Assembly: GCA_946811185.2 (NCBI GenBank)
Contig: OX328109.1
Location: 42,702,129 to 42,766,128 of the forward strand
From: Hippopus hippopus
Taxonomy: Eukaryota > Mollusca > Bivalvia > Cardiida > Cardiidae
Reading direction: 5' to 3'
DNA: 64,000 nucleotides
This document shows positions 20,521 to 31,008 of this stretch, piece after piece; the first letter of the stretch is position 1, and every line of letters starts with the position of its first letter. Below the pieces are notes generated by a model. That model saw only the letters and a program-made list of their open reading frames with translations, was not told where the DNA came from and did not search any database. Position numbers and translations under genes: made by a program.

Positions 20521-20939
20521 GGATGTTTATTGCTTTACACAATTTCATGGGTCCATCATGAATTTTCTGTTCGAAAAGCTTCAGAGCTACACTGACTCTG
20601 TTTCGTCGGTTTGATCTGTATTGCAACAAAAGGCAATAAATTTTAGTGACACTCATGACCAAGGACAAAATTTAAGGATAGGGCACCCAGATGGGATTCA
20701 TGCAACATTCGTATAACATTGCCTTTCATTGCCAAAATTGTACGGCTTCGGCTAAGACTCGGGTAATGCGTAATCGAGGCGGGGACCAGCGTCTATTGGC
20801 CGATCGATTAGGGATTACCTGAGTGTTAGCCGAATCTTTATGGTTTTTTTGGCGATGAAAGGCGATGTTACACATCTCCCATTAGGATGCCCTTTCCTAA
20901 ATGTTTTATTACCTTAAGCACTTTTAGAAGTCATTTATA
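20521..20939. other. Unassigned, with an imperfect inverted repeat
   Basis: Near 20690-20890, GGGCACCCAGATGGGATTCA-like words face GATGTTACACATCTCCCATT, and GGCTTCGGCTAAGACTCGGG faces GAGTGTTAGCCGAATC, suggesting a short palindromic element of about 200 bp. Confidence 0.45.
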
Positions 20940-21075
20940 ACTTGTAAATCTTGGGGAAAAAAAAAGATTTGATAAAAATTTTGCTGTATGGTAAAAAAGT
21001 TAGTGGAAAAGCAGAAATTGCTTGATTAAAGCCATTGCTGTTTTTTTGCACAATGTTCATCAGAACAGTCAGTTG
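20940..21075. mobile_element. hp1 right-end fragment and a short hairpin variant
   Basis: AATTTTGCTGTATGGTAAAA is an hp1 end (minus orientation). It is followed by GTGGAAAAGCAGAAATTGCT...GCCATTGCTGTTTTTTTGCA, the short-hairpin type also seen at 10.9-11.4 kb. Confidence 0.6.
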
Positions 21076-21180
21076 CATGGGAGTGAAAGAAGTGGGTTAT
21101 ACTTTTGCAAATAGATCAACCCAAATTAGACACAGTACTGAGATGAAGTAACATTTTTATGCATATCATTATGGTAATTT

Positions 21181-21411
21181 TTACCTTTTTACCATATGAC
21201 AAAATTCAAGACTTACCCAAACTGAAAGCATTTGCAGATGAAAATGTCAGTGTGGTTCAGATGATAAGATTTGTCTATGAAGTGTTAGAAAAGTTTGTGG
21301 CAAAAGGAGAAAATGCTGGTAACCAGCATTTTCTCCATATCCCACAATGTTTTCTAAAGCCCTTGTTTTTTCAGGGTTGCTCAAACCTGAGATTGTGTGG
21401 TAAAGGGTTAA
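21181..21411 (+). mobile_element. hp1 MITE, complete
   Basis: Left TTAC, right TTAA 21408-21411; subfamily a. Confidence 0.9.
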
Positions 21412-21581
21412 CCCAAATTTAACACACAGTTTCTGTCTACTTCCATCAAAATGTTACTGTGTGTAAAAATGTATAAAGCAAATAAAAAAAGATATAATTA
21501 CATTTTTAGGGGATGTACTAGTCAATTACAGATTCAAGATTATTTCAAACCCACTCCTTCCTAAGGTGTGTTTGTTCAGAT

Positions 21582-21733
21582 TTAACCCTTTGCCACACAG
21601 TCCCAAGTTTTGATGACTCTGATGAAAAGGCTTTTTGAAAATACTGAAGGAAAAGGAGAAACTGCGGGTAGCCAGCTTTTACCACCACTTCCGACAATGT
21701 TTCCAACTTTTTTGAGACAGTTGCATTTTTTAA
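21582..21733 (-). mobile_element. hp1 MITE truncated by the next copy
   Basis: TTAA 21582-21585. Palindrome with many changes; sequence stops at the TTAA of the following copy, so the long arm is missing. Confidence 0.85.
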
Positions 21734-21962
21734 CTCTTTACCACAAAATCCCGATCGACCTTTACTGACCCCGAGAGAGAAAGCTTCTGAAAACATTATG
21801 GGAAAAGAAGAAAATGCTGGTAACCAGCATTTTCTCCTTTTCCCATAATGTTTTCTACTCTTCCCAAAACTAATTTCGATTTTTGATTCACATTTGATTT
21901 GTCGTCTGCAAATGCTTTCAAATTGGACCAGTCTAAAATTTTGTCATCTGGTAAAGAGTTAA
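21730..21962 (-). mobile_element. hp1 MITE, complete
   Basis: TTAA 21730-21733 and 21959-21962; subfamily b; palindrome with three mismatches. Confidence 0.94.
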
Positions 21963-22012
21963 GGCACATTCACAAACACAACAGACATTGTCCACAATGA
22001 TTGAATTGACTT

Positions 22013-22231
22013 GTTGAATTGTGTTTTAGGTTACTTTCAATATTATTTCAATTGGATTTAGTCCACATATTTCCAAGATTTTATCAGTGCTAAGGTAGGG
22101 CTGAGTGAAGTGTCTTGCTTAAGAACACTTTTACAAAAAACCCAGTGCTTCCAGTGAGGGTCAAAACCAGGTCGAACCCAGGACCTACAGGTTGCGAGTC
22201 CTACACCTTACCACTGAGTCTTGCAGGACCC
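22013..22231 (-). mobile_element. SINE-2 (tRNA-derived), full or nearly full
   Basis: On the minus strand the head reads GGTCCTGCAAGACTCAGTGG with B-box-like GGGTTCGACC. The body includes GTGTTCTTAAGCAAGACACT. A different family from SINE-1. Confidence 0.7.
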
Positions 22232-22560
22232 TGTTTTCAGAATGAACCAGCCTAAAATTTTATCACCATGTAAAGTGTCCCTGTTCACAAATTTTGTTAC
22301 ATAAATGACAGAAAGATGATACAGAAAAGCTTGTCTATCCACTGGCCCTTGGGGCATGTAATAAGAAGCAGTGAAAATCTAGGTAATAAATCATTAACAA
22401 ACAATGTAGCAGAAAGAAAATCTGGGCTTAACCTGTCCATCACAATGGGGAAAAAATTCAATAATTAGATGGGAAGAGATTTACTCCATTCCTTCACACA
22501 TCTTGAGTGCTGTGGAATTATGCCTCCTTATCTTAGTTTTTAGAACACATGGCTTCTTAC
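22232..22560. other. Unassigned sequence
   Basis: No family recognised; 22240-22275 is hp1-like (CCTAAAATTTTATCACCATG). Confidence 0.3.
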
Positions 22561-22789
22561 TTAATTCTTTACCAAACAGTTCTGAGTCTAAAAGACCTTG
22601 AGAAAGAAGCCTGTTGAAAACATTGTGGGAAAAGCAGAAAATGCTGGTTACCAGCATTTTCTGCTTTTCCCACAAGGTTTTCAACTATATCAAAGACAAA
22701 TTCTATCATTCGACCCACACTGAAATTGTCATCTGCGAATGCTTTGAAATTGGACAAATTTACATTTTTGTCATGTGGTAAAGGGTTAA
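22561..22789 (-). mobile_element. hp1 MITE, complete
   Basis: TTAA both ends; subfamily a. The stem uses AGCAGAAAATGC and the other side CTGCTTTT, a compensated change in both arms. Confidence 0.94.
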
Positions 22790-23006
22790 CTCTTTACCAG
22801 ACTGCAAAAATTTCCAAATTGAACGCATTTGCAGGAAACAATTCAAATATTGCTCAAATTATGGAATTCGTCTTTGATAAGGTGGAAAACATTGTGGGAA
22901 AAGGAGAAAATGCTGGTTATCAACATTTTCTCCTTTTTCCACAATGTTTTCAAAAGGCTTCTTTCTCAGGATTGTTAAAACTTGGGTTTATGTGGTGAAA
23001 GCTCAA
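22786..23006 (+). mobile_element. hp1 MITE, shares TTAA with its neighbour
   Basis: Inverted (tail-to-tail) relative to the previous copy, around one shared TTAA. Right end CTCAA. Confidence 0.92.
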
Positions 23007-23016
23007 AACCAAATGT

Positions 23017-23256
23017 TTGGAAGCTGAGGTGGTTATACACACAAGGCTTGCAGACTGTGTCTACGGAGGTCATGAGTCTGAGCCATGGGGATTCAGTTTA
23101 GGTGATGCCGGTTTAAATTCGGGAGGTTTGGGGTTTGATCTCGCTGGCCACTTATGGTTTGTATGTGAGTGTCCTTGGGCAAGACTCTGCAGAGCCCTGG
23201 CTTGGTATGGTAGTCCTGTGAAACTCAATATGAGCAGTCTTTATTGTGACTGCTAA
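23017..23256 (+). mobile_element. SINE-like fragment, other family
   Basis: GGTTTGATCTCGCTGGCCAC (B-box-like) followed by GTGTCCTTGGGCAAGACTCT, typical of invertebrate SINE bodies. The 79-codon frame here is incidental. Confidence 0.5.
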
Positions 23257-23369
23257 AGTATGAAAACTGACAAAAATATGAAATCCTGTTTTTTTTTTTT
23301 CTCAAGTTTTAATGATATCTTTGTAACAAGTTTTATGCTGAAAAAAATGCACAGAAGTTTATGGGAATA

Positions 23370-23432
23370 GTGCAGATGTTAAAGATCAGATTGCACGTTT
23401 ATGCACATCTGTACTTGATCTTCACTATCTGT
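23370..23432. repeat. hp2 hairpin core, decayed
   Basis: GATGTTAAAGATCAGATTGC against GCACATCTGTACTTGATCTT. Confidence 0.65.
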
Positions 23433-23463
23433 ACAAGCAACTTAACCACTGGCTAGTAATATG

Positions 23464-23642
23464 CTTAACTGTGTACCACATATTTTGGGGGTTTAACCAA
23501 TTTGAAAGCATCTATTTTGCAAGTGAGAAATTTGATGTAGCTTAAATGATGGAATTTGTCATTGATCATTGTCTTTGATCATTTCATTATCTTTGAAAAT
23601 AATTGATTGTTAAAACTCTGGGATTGTTTAGTAAAGGGCTAA
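23464..23642 (+). mobile_element. hp1 MITE, palindrome deleted
   Basis: TTAA 23464-23467, right CTAA. The subfamily a long arm is joined by a small TTTGATCATT palindrome to the short arm. Confidence 0.82.
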
Positions 23643-23660
23643 ATAATGTTGAAAACAGTG

Positions 23661-23889
23661 TTAACCCTTTACCACACAATGACGACTTTTGACGCCCCTG
23701 AAAGAGAAGGCTTTTGAAAACATTGTGGGAAAAGGAGAAAATGCTGGTTACCAGCATTTTCTCCTTTTCCCACAACGTTTTCTACCCTATCAAAGAAAAA
23801 TCATTTCATATGAGCCACGTTAAAACCATCATGTACAAATGCTTTCAATTTGGACAGGTCTAAAATTTTGTCGTGTGGTAAAGGGTTAA
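23661..23889 (-). mobile_element. hp1 MITE, complete
   Basis: TTAA 23661-23664 and 23886-23889; subfamily a; palindrome with one mismatch. Confidence 0.95.
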
Positions 23890-24183
23890 ACTCCAAGCAA
23901 ATTAAGGTAGAGCATTGGCTTCTTGCATGAAAGGACCCAGGTTGAACCTGTGATGAACAGTGTTAACAATGTTTGATGATCATGACCTACTCATGTTGAC
24001 AAGGAAAATCATCTTGTTTTGAGCAATGGCTCCTTTTCCACCATGTATTAAAATATTCGAAAATTGAAGTAGTGGAAAATAAGTTCTTACGAGAGTGAAG
24101 GGTAAAGGATACACTTGTCAGCAACTGAAAATTGGTAGGGAAGGTGTGTTAGTATTATAGGTGATCGTCATGGATCGTTTAAT

Positions 24184-24393
24184 TTGACCCTTTACCAAAC
24201 GACCCCTGAGAAAGAGTGCTTCAGAAAAACATTGTGGTAAAAGGAGAAAATACTGGTAACCAGCATTTTCTCCTTTTCCCACTTTGTTTTTTACCCTTTC
24301 AAAGAAATATCCTACCATTTTGGCCCAATTTAATTGTTCGTCTGGGAATGCTGTCCATATGGGCAGGTCTAAAATTTGGTCTGGCAAAGAGTA
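24184..24393 (-). mobile_element. hp1 MITE, both ends eroded
   Basis: Short arm partly deleted (CCAAACGACCCCTGAGAAAG); subfamily a-like long arm. Confidence 0.85.
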
Positions 24394-24799
24394 GCGAACA
24401 AGATAGATAGGTCTGAGTGACAATACACTGTCTCGTACAGAGTCTAATGTAAAGACTAGGAAAATTGTAAATATCAAGAAAAATATTTTGAATTAGGTAG
24501 TTTTAGTATTTTAGTGTTTAGTACGTTGATGTGGTTTTTAGTATCCGGTTGTATGAATTGGGTGAATTCTGTGTGTTTTGTGAAATATTTCGAGGTGATT
24601 TTTATGCAAGTGAAAAATTTGGATTTAAGAATTTTGTGTTGCTTGAATCATTTTCTGGATTGAATGGGTTTTATTTTGTGGAAAAAATGAAGTTTGATGG
24701 AAAAAATAGCCATATTTTGGCCATTAATATTGTTGTATAGGGATTGGTATTATGTTTCTAATACTGGTCTTTTTATTAAGTTTTACATAAGAATACTTT
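24394..24799. other. Unassigned AT-rich sequence
   Basis: No repeat family or coding support; a 69-codon frame has a biased translation only. Confidence 0.3.
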
Positions 24800-25026
24800 A
24801 CCTAATTTACCAAAGAAGAGTTTTAACACCAGTTAGAAAGAACGCTCTCGAAAACATTGTTGGAAAAGAAAATATTGGTAATCAGCCTTTTATCCTTTTC
24901 TCACTTAATAATAATGTTTTTAACCTTATCAAGGACGAATTCTATCATAATTATGAGCAAGCTATTATCTGTTGTCTGCAAATCCTTTCAATAATGGACA
25001 AGTCTAGCAGTTTGTTGTTTGGTAAA
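24800..25026 (-). mobile_element. hp1 MITE, old
   Basis: Palindrome remnant GAAAACATTGTTGGAAAAGA / AATATTGGTAATCAGCC; ends eroded. Confidence 0.8.
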
Positions 25027-25160
25027 AACTGCAGTTATTTTCAAGTTGATCCTATAGTCCTTCAAATATTATTGGCTGTTGATGAAGTTTTGAGATTTTG
25101 TTGGTTGCAGGCATGTTCTGTTTTTGCCATGTTATTTTCATGTTTTTTTTTTTGTAGCAG

Positions 25161-25373
25161 CTCTTTTTCCAGACGACCAAAATTTAGATTTTTCCAATGC
25201 AGACGTAAAATTAAATGTTGCTGAAATAATTTGATTCTTCTCTGCAAGGAAAGAAAACATTGTGGGAAAAGGAGAAAATGCTGGTTACCAGCATTTTCTC
25301 CTTTTCTCACAATGTTTTCTGAAGCCTTCTTTATCAGGGTCATTTAATCTCTGGATTAAGTGGTAAAGGGTTT
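25161..25373 (+). mobile_element. hp1 MITE, ends eroded
   Basis: Long arm shortened; palindrome with a single change (CTTTTCTCAC). Confidence 0.88.
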
Positions 25374-25587
25374 GATCATGAGCCAAGTAGATAGTCCATC
25401 TTTTACAAGGATATTTTAAAAGTTGTCTGCAAATTTGTTTCAAAAGGTAATGGGGTAAATGGATGTGACTATTTTGATTATATGTTTGAATGAAACTAGA
25501 TTTTTAAGATACAATAAAAAGGAAATAAAGCAAAACTCTCATGAGAAGTTGATGAGAAACAGAGATATTATTCTATACCCCTTCACG

Positions 25588-25866
25588 CCGAACCCCGGTA
25601 GCTCAGTAGGTAGTGTACTGGACTCAAGAACAGGGGGTAGCTGGTTCCATCCCTGGCTTGGCTAATTTCTTTTGGACAAAATGGTGACAGGTCTCATTCC
25701 TCTCTCACCACTGATCATTGTATCTGCAATGGTTATGTGGGAAAGCAGCGGGTGGCTTAGAAAGAATATTGTGGGGAGAACTGGTAAAAGAAACTCCAGG
25801 AAAGCATGTTTAGGTGCACTGGCTGCAGTGATATAACTGCAATATTGCTGAAAATGGCATTAAGCA
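25588..25866 (+). mobile_element. SINE-1, tail truncated
   Basis: A box TAGCTCAGTAGGTAG; internal deletion after CTAATTTCTTTTGG; stops at GAAAATGGCATTAAG. Confidence 0.88.
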
Positions 25867-26254
25867 GCTTGCAGCTGACAAATTCTGAAAGCATTTTGGA
25901 AAGAATATCATTTGCTACAAGTGATTGTACCTTTTCCTGCAAAATTTTCAATGCTTTAAAAGAAAAATATCAATGTTTCTCTCTTAACATTAATTTTGTT
26001 TTTGTGTAGTTTTTAGAAGTTTTTGGTAGGCCTTGAAACAGCCTTTACAGGAATTAGTGGTCGACACACTTATGTTGTAAAAAATAGCTTTCCGGAGGAT
26101 ATTACAATTTTTGAAGGGAAAACTAGGTCCAGATTGGCTAACCATTCCTAACCCTTTGAGTACAGGAAAACCCCCACAGACTTTCCTGGCCTAGAATTAA
26201 GACCCAAAGAATTGAATTGTATGGTTGCTTTTGTCTGATGTTTCAGCAAAGCAG
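25867..26254. other. Unassigned sequence
   Basis: Possible hp1 relic at 25870-25950 (ACCTTTTCCTGCAAAATTTT). Nothing else recognised. Confidence 0.3.
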
Positions 26255-26345
26255 ACACTAGTTTTTGAGTTTCATTTACTTTGTCATCTGCATGATATTC
26301 TGCTTCCAATGTGGACGTATCAAATTTTTTCGATTTTGTAAAAGT
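26255..26345 (-). mobile_element. hp1 fragment, long arm
   Basis: TTTTGAGTTTCATTTACTTT, GTCATCTGC, AATGTGGACGTATCAAATTT. Confidence 0.6.
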
Positions 26346-26696
26346 GGCTCTAATTACATTTGCCTAAGTTCAAACCAAGGTCTGCCTCTCTTTTCTCTTT
26401 ATCAAACAGACATCTTTTGTTGTGAATTCTTGACATTATTGATCTCAGATGAGCGACTGATGACCCTCGGGGTCCTCTTGTATGTTTCATGTGCATCAGA
26501 AACTAAAACAGATAAAAACTGATTTTGGCCTTGAAAGGAGATCAGCGGTGTCTCGTCTGGAGTAGGAACTTCCTGTCTCAAACTGAGATATTTAAACAGA
26601 TTAGTGGTTGGATGTTAAATTTAAAACTGTCCTTTTTTGGGCTCTAGGACCCTTTAAAGCTCATTTGACATGATTGCCACATTACAAAAATAACTT
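26346..26696. other. Unassigned sequence
   Basis: No family recognised. Confidence 0.3.
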
Positions 26697-26924
26697 TTAA
26701 TCCAGTACCACACAATCCCAAGTTTTAACGACTCTGACGAATAAAACTTTTGAAAACATAATGGAAAAGGAGGACATGCTGGTAACCAGCATTTTCACCT
26801 TTTCCCACGATGTTTCCTACTCTTTTAGAAACAAATTCCATCATTTGAGAAACATTTAATTTGTCTTCTGCAAATGTTTTGAATTTGGACCAGTCCAAAA
26901 TTTTGTCATTTGAGAAAGGGTTAA
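26697..26924 (-). mobile_element. hp1 MITE, complete
   Basis: TTAA 26697-26700 and 26921-26924; subfamily a. Confidence 0.92.
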
Positions 26925-27004
26925 CTCCCTTGCTGTTTGACCTTACAAGAGAAAAAAGATGCGTTTCTTGTGCCCCTTTAGTAGAAGCTTGTAGAAATAT
27001 AACT

Positions 27005-27062
27005 GTTGTGGAAAGGAGCAATACTTAGTTCAAGTAATTGCTCCTTTTCATACTATAAATTG
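27005..27062. repeat. Short hairpin variant
   Basis: TGGAAAGGAGCAATACTT against AAGTAATTGCTCCTTTTC; the same class as 10.9-11.4 kb. Confidence 0.6.
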
Positions 27063-27316
27063 TGAAAATTTTTGAGAAGATTTGACTGGTTGTGTGTGTT
27101 AGATAGTAGTTCAGTGAAGTAAGAGATTAAAGTTTGATAACTGAGCCTGTAACAAATATATGCAAATATATATACATGTTTGACATGAAGAAGATATATG
27201 AAGGGCAGGAAAATGTCTTATTTTAGTGAAACAGAAAATTTTTGGGAAATTAAGTAGTGTCATATAGCAAGAAATTACTCCCCCTGTTGTCAGTAGGTTG
27301 CACGACAACAGTGGCA

Positions 27317-27536
27317 TTAAGTCTTTATCACACAACAAAATTTTAGACTTGTCCAGATTGAAAGCATTTGCAGACGACAAATTACACATGGCTCAAATGA
27401 TGAGACTTTCTTTGAAAAGGGAGAAAACATTGTGGGGAAAGGAGAAAATGCTGGTAACCAGCATTTTCTCCTTTCCCCTTTATGTTTTTAAGATGCCTCC
27501 TTCTGAAGGTTGTTAAAACTCAGGATTGTGTGTTAA
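27317..27536 (+). mobile_element. hp1 MITE, right terminus shortened
   Basis: TTAA 27317-27320; subfamily a. It ends GATTGTGTGTTAA, so GGTAAAGG was lost where the next copy begins. Confidence 0.9.
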
Positions 27537-27761
27537 CTCTTTACCACACAATCCCGACTTTTAACGACCCTGAGAAAGAAGCCTTTTGAAAACATTGTGG
27601 GAAAAGGAGAAAATGCTGGTAACCAGCATTTTCTCCTTTTCCCACAATGTTTTCTACCCTTCCCAAACCAAATTTCAATTTTTCAGTCACATTTATTTTG
27701 TCGTCTGCAAATGCTTACAATTTGGACCGGTCTATAATTTTGCCGTTTGGTATAGAGTTAA
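27533..27761 (-). mobile_element. hp1 MITE, complete
   Basis: Shares TTAA 27533-27536; right TTAA 27758-27761; subfamily b; perfect palindrome. Confidence 0.96.
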
Positions 27762-27889
27762 TAGGTTAAACTCCATTTTTTGCAGTAATGGTTATTTACA
27801 GGTATAATGAAATATGATTCTCAAGCTTAGAATGTGATACATTTGCCAAACTGCATAGATATGTGAAAAGCTAAGGTTGCATGGGAGGG

Positions 27890-28095
27890 ACAACAAATAA
27901 ACATGTCCAAATTGAGAGCAGTAACTGTTACACTTTACACAGTAGATGTTGCTCAGCTGGTAGGATTGGTCTTAGTAGGGTAAGAGGACATTGTGGAAAA
28001 AGGAGAAAAATTTTGCTGGTTACCAGCATTTTCTTCCTTTTCCATTATGTTTTCAAAAGCTTTTTTCATCAAGGCTGTATAAAGATGTGGTTGCT
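27890..28095 (+). mobile_element. hp1 MITE, decayed
   Basis: AAATTGAGAGCAG, GTTGCTCAG, palindrome with inserted bases (AAAAATTTTGCTGG). Confidence 0.75.
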
Positions 28096-28194
28096 TTTAT
28101 GAAAAATAAAGATTTTAATTCAACAAACATGATCCATTTATGGTAGTTTCTAGACTTTTTTTTTGTTTCAAAATCTCTAAAATCAAACAGTTTA

Positions 28195-28250
28195 GACCAG
28201 TGATCACAGACTGCATGTTTTTGTGCAGTCTGATCTTATTTTACGCTTTC
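28195..28250. repeat. hp2 hairpin core, decayed
   Basis: GATCACAGACTGCATGTTTT against GTGCAGTCTGATC. Confidence 0.65.
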
Positions 28251-28316
28251 TCTAAAAGCTCCTTGTGTTTTCCTGTGGGTAAAGCTAGATTCTGGAATGT
28301 GAGTCAGTCATATGCT

Positions 28317-28543
28317 TCAACTTTGCAAAACAATGAAATATTAGACCTGTTCAAATTGAAAGTGTTTGCAGAGGACAAATTAAATACAGATCAAATGATG
28401 GGATTTCTTTATAAAATGGTAGATAATAAGTCGGGGAAAAGGAGAAAATGCTGCTTGCAAGCATTTTTTCCTTTGTTTACAAAGTTTTCAAAAGCCTTCT
28501 TTCTCATGGTTGTTAAAATATGGGATTCTTGGTAAAGGGTAAA
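28317..28543 (+). mobile_element. hp1 MITE, diverged
   Basis: Subfamily a; palindrome centre TGCTGCTTGCAAGCA; right end GGTAAAGGGTAAAC. Confidence 0.85.
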
Positions 28544-28764
28544 CTCTTTACCAGACAACAAAATTTTGGACTGGACCAAATTGAAAGCATTTGCAGACGA
28601 CATTGATATTGGTTGTCTGATGATTTATCTTTGTTAGGGTAGAAAACATTGTTGGAAAAAGGAGAAAGTGCTGTTTACCAGCATTTTCTCCTTTTCTCAC
28701 AATGTTTTCAAATGCCTTCTCTTTCAGTGTTTTTGAAAGTGTTGATTGTTTAGTAAAGGGTTAA
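28540..28764 (+). mobile_element. hp1 MITE, head-to-tail with the previous copy
   Basis: Begins at the shared GTAA (mutated TTAA); right TTAA 28761-28764. Confidence 0.9.
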
Positions 28765-28859
28765 AGACTGCACAAAAATGTGCAATGAACTAAAAATGCA
28801 CAACTGAGTAGGTATGGCACACATAATGTAATCTGATCTATTGCTTTGACCCTTTTTGT

Positions 28860-28960
28860 GTCTGATTTCAGAATGCCAAGAGTGGCTTAAATGCTGTGGC
28901 AGACAATATAGATTAAGATCAGACTGCACAGACTATGTAGTCTGATCTTTGGTCATTTTT
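28860..28960. repeat. hp2 element fragment
   Basis: TGTGGCAGACAATATAGATT, AAGATCAGACTGCACA against TAGTCTGATCTTTGGTC. Confidence 0.65.
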
Positions 28961-29009
28961 GGTGTAAGAAATTATAACATCTCTGGCCAAAAGAGCTCTG
29001 AAATAAATC

Positions 29010-29193
29010 CATAACCTGCTAATTAAATGAAACTTTCAAAATGATTGCTCTTTCACAGTTATTTTTTGAGGAAAAAAATCTCCTTATCTGACAGTGTAGA
29101 TCCAAGATCAGACTGCACATCCTGTGCAGTCTGATCTTGATCTACACTATCCGCAAAAGGTCCTTGAGTCATGCTTAGAAGCCTACAGGTTAA
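29010..29193 (+). mobile_element. hp2 MITE, near complete
   Basis: Family description: TTAACCCTTA-type ends, about 200 bp, central palindrome GACAGTGTAGATCAAGATCA, then GACTGCACA, with a 3-base apex. This copy ends GCCTACAGGTTAA; its left end is eroded (CCATAACCTGCTAA). + is defined as GAAACTTTCA first. Confidence 0.85.
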
Positions 29194-29602
29194 AAGAGCT
29201 TTGAAATTATGTTTTATCTATCAGTTGTGAGTTTTCCGTCCTAAAAGTAACTATGTCTGCTGGGGCAAGGCATTGTACCAGTTCAATTGATTTCTAAAAC
29301 ATGGAATATATGTGCTTGTTATAATGAATTGCTACTTCTCCAGCCATGTTTTCGTAGCTGTACTTTTTTTTTTTCGTGTATATCTAAATTTTACATGGAT
29401 TTTAATTAAGAAATATTGATTTTAGCTCAAGACTATATGACCCAACTTTTCTGAATGTCCTCTGGATAAGATGTTGAACTTGAGGAGAAGGAGAGGGTGA
29501 AGAAAAGATAGGTGACCCCAGATCATTACCTTGTTGATAACCCATTAAAATTTCTATACAAAAAGAGCAGGTAGACAGACAGTTTCAGCGCCCCCTCTAT
29601 CA
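29194..29602. other. Unassigned sequence
   Basis: AAAAGAGCTTTGAAATTATG at 29192 resembles AAAAGAGCTCTGAAATAA at 28990 on the other side of hp2. Nothing else recognised. Confidence 0.3.
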
Positions 29603-29810
29603 TTAACCCTTTGGATGACTGAGAGCGACTCAAGGATTTTTTGCTGACAGTGTAGATCAAGATCAGACTGCACAGAATGTGCAGTCTGATCTTGCATCTG
29701 CACTGTCTGATAAAAAGAGATATTTTTCCTGAAAAAAATAATTTTAAAATAACCAACCAACATCAGGTTTTTGCTGTTGGCATGAAAGTTTCCCTTATTT
29801 AGCAGGTTAA
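29603..29810 (-). mobile_element. hp2 MITE, complete
   Basis: TTAA 29603-29606 and 29807-29810, the latter shared with the next hp1 copy. Hairpin nearly perfect. Confidence 0.9.
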
Positions 29811-30036
29811 CCCTTTACCAAAGGACAGAATTTTAGACTGGTCCAAATTGGAAGCATTTGCAGACGACAAATTACATGTGGCTCAAATGATGGAATTTGT
29901 GTCTGAAAGAGTAGAAAATATTGTGGGAAAAGGAGAAAATGCTGGTTACCAGCATTTTCTCCTTTTCCCACAAGGCTTTCAAAAGCCGTCTTTCTTCAGT
30001 GTCGTTAAAAGTCTGGATTGTGTGGTAAAGGGTTGA
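29807..30036 (+). mobile_element. hp1 MITE, complete
   Basis: Left TTAA shared with hp2; right TTGA; subfamily a; palindrome with two mismatches. Confidence 0.94.
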
Positions 30037-30188
30037 GGATAAATCCCTGGGATGATTGAGCACAACTTTCAGAGTATTTGATGGTTAGTGTAGATAATGA
30101 TCAGAAACACAGGATGTTCAGTCCAATCACCAGTCCACTTTTTCTGAAATTGTATCATACTTTTCCACTCCAGTATCTATCGCAACTT

Positions 30189-30290
30189 TAATCCAAATTA
30201 CCATACAATACTGAGTTTTAAAGACCTTGAGGAAGAGGGCTTTTGAAAACATTGTGGGAAAGAGGAGAAAATGCTGGTAACTAGCACTAC
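30189..30290 (-). mobile_element. hp1 fragment, left half
   Basis: ATTACCATACAATACTGAG through AAAATGCTGGTAACTAGCAC, then breaks off. Confidence 0.78.
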
Positions 30291-30352
30291 TGATAACTTA
30301 ACTAATTGTAATTTCAAAGTTGTTCTTGCCCAGAGTGTGTTGGCAAATTGGA

Positions 30353-30415
30353 AAGTGTAGATCAAAGATCAGACTGAATATTTTGTGCAGTCTGATCTCT
30401 GATCTACACTGGACA
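30353..30415. repeat. hp2 hairpin core
   Basis: GTGTAGATCAAAGATCAGAC against GTCTGATCTCTGATCTACAC. Confidence 0.82.
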
Positions 30416-30522
30416 ATAATGCAACTATAGTCATGAAAGGTGCAGTATTGTTAAAGTCTCTGCAGTGGTTGACTTCATGTAACTTATTGGGAAAAGTGGA
30501 AAATGCTGATGAGCTATTGTTC

Positions 30523-30736
30523 GTAACCCTTAGAGCACCTTTCAAGACTATATAGGTGCCTTTGTGGCCAGTGTAGATCAAGATCAGGCTGCACAAAACG
30601 TGCAGCCAGATCCTTGTACTACACTGTTCGCTTTGCTGATAAAAGATAGACAAAAGCAACTGTGAAATTGCAATTATTTGGATCGTAATTCTAGGATAAA
30701 AATATCCAAGAGGTTATTTGGTGCACTTAAGGTTAA
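30523..30736 (+). mobile_element. hp2 variant b, complete
   Basis: Ends GTAACCCTTAGAGCACC and GGTGCACTTAAGGTTAA. The central palindrome is the hp2 one, but the arms differ (CAAAAGCAACTGTGAAATTG). Confidence 0.85.
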
Positions 30737-30799
30737 TTTGTAAATATGTTTTTGTGTTTATTGGCTCTGTTAAATTATACAAACTTTAGACCTACAAAG

Positions 30800-31008
30800 T
30801 TGATGATGGAAAGTTGCTCAAAGTATTTAGTTTCTCCAACATTAGGTGTTTCAATGATGGTTATGTGGGAAAGCAGCCAGACTGGCTTGGAAAGAATATT
30901 GTGTTGAGTACTGGTAAAAGAAACTTCAGGAAAGCAACGATAGGTGTACTGGCCGCCGTGATATAACTGAAATAATGTTGAAAACGTTGTTAAACACCAT
31001 ACAATCAT
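30800..31008 (+). mobile_element. SINE-1, head missing
   Basis: Starts in the body (ATGATGGTTATGTGGGAAAG) and ends AAACACCATACAATCAT. Confidence 0.85.

Noticed and set aside
22726..22998. Recurrent peptide GKGENAGYQHFLLFPQCF in many short frames on both strands
   Set aside because: It is the translation of the hp1 palindrome, which is open in several frames. Same nucleotide repeat, not a protein domain.
24694..25224. 176-codon plus-strand frame
   Set aside because: Largely an old hp1 copy and AT-rich flank. No splice or codon support.
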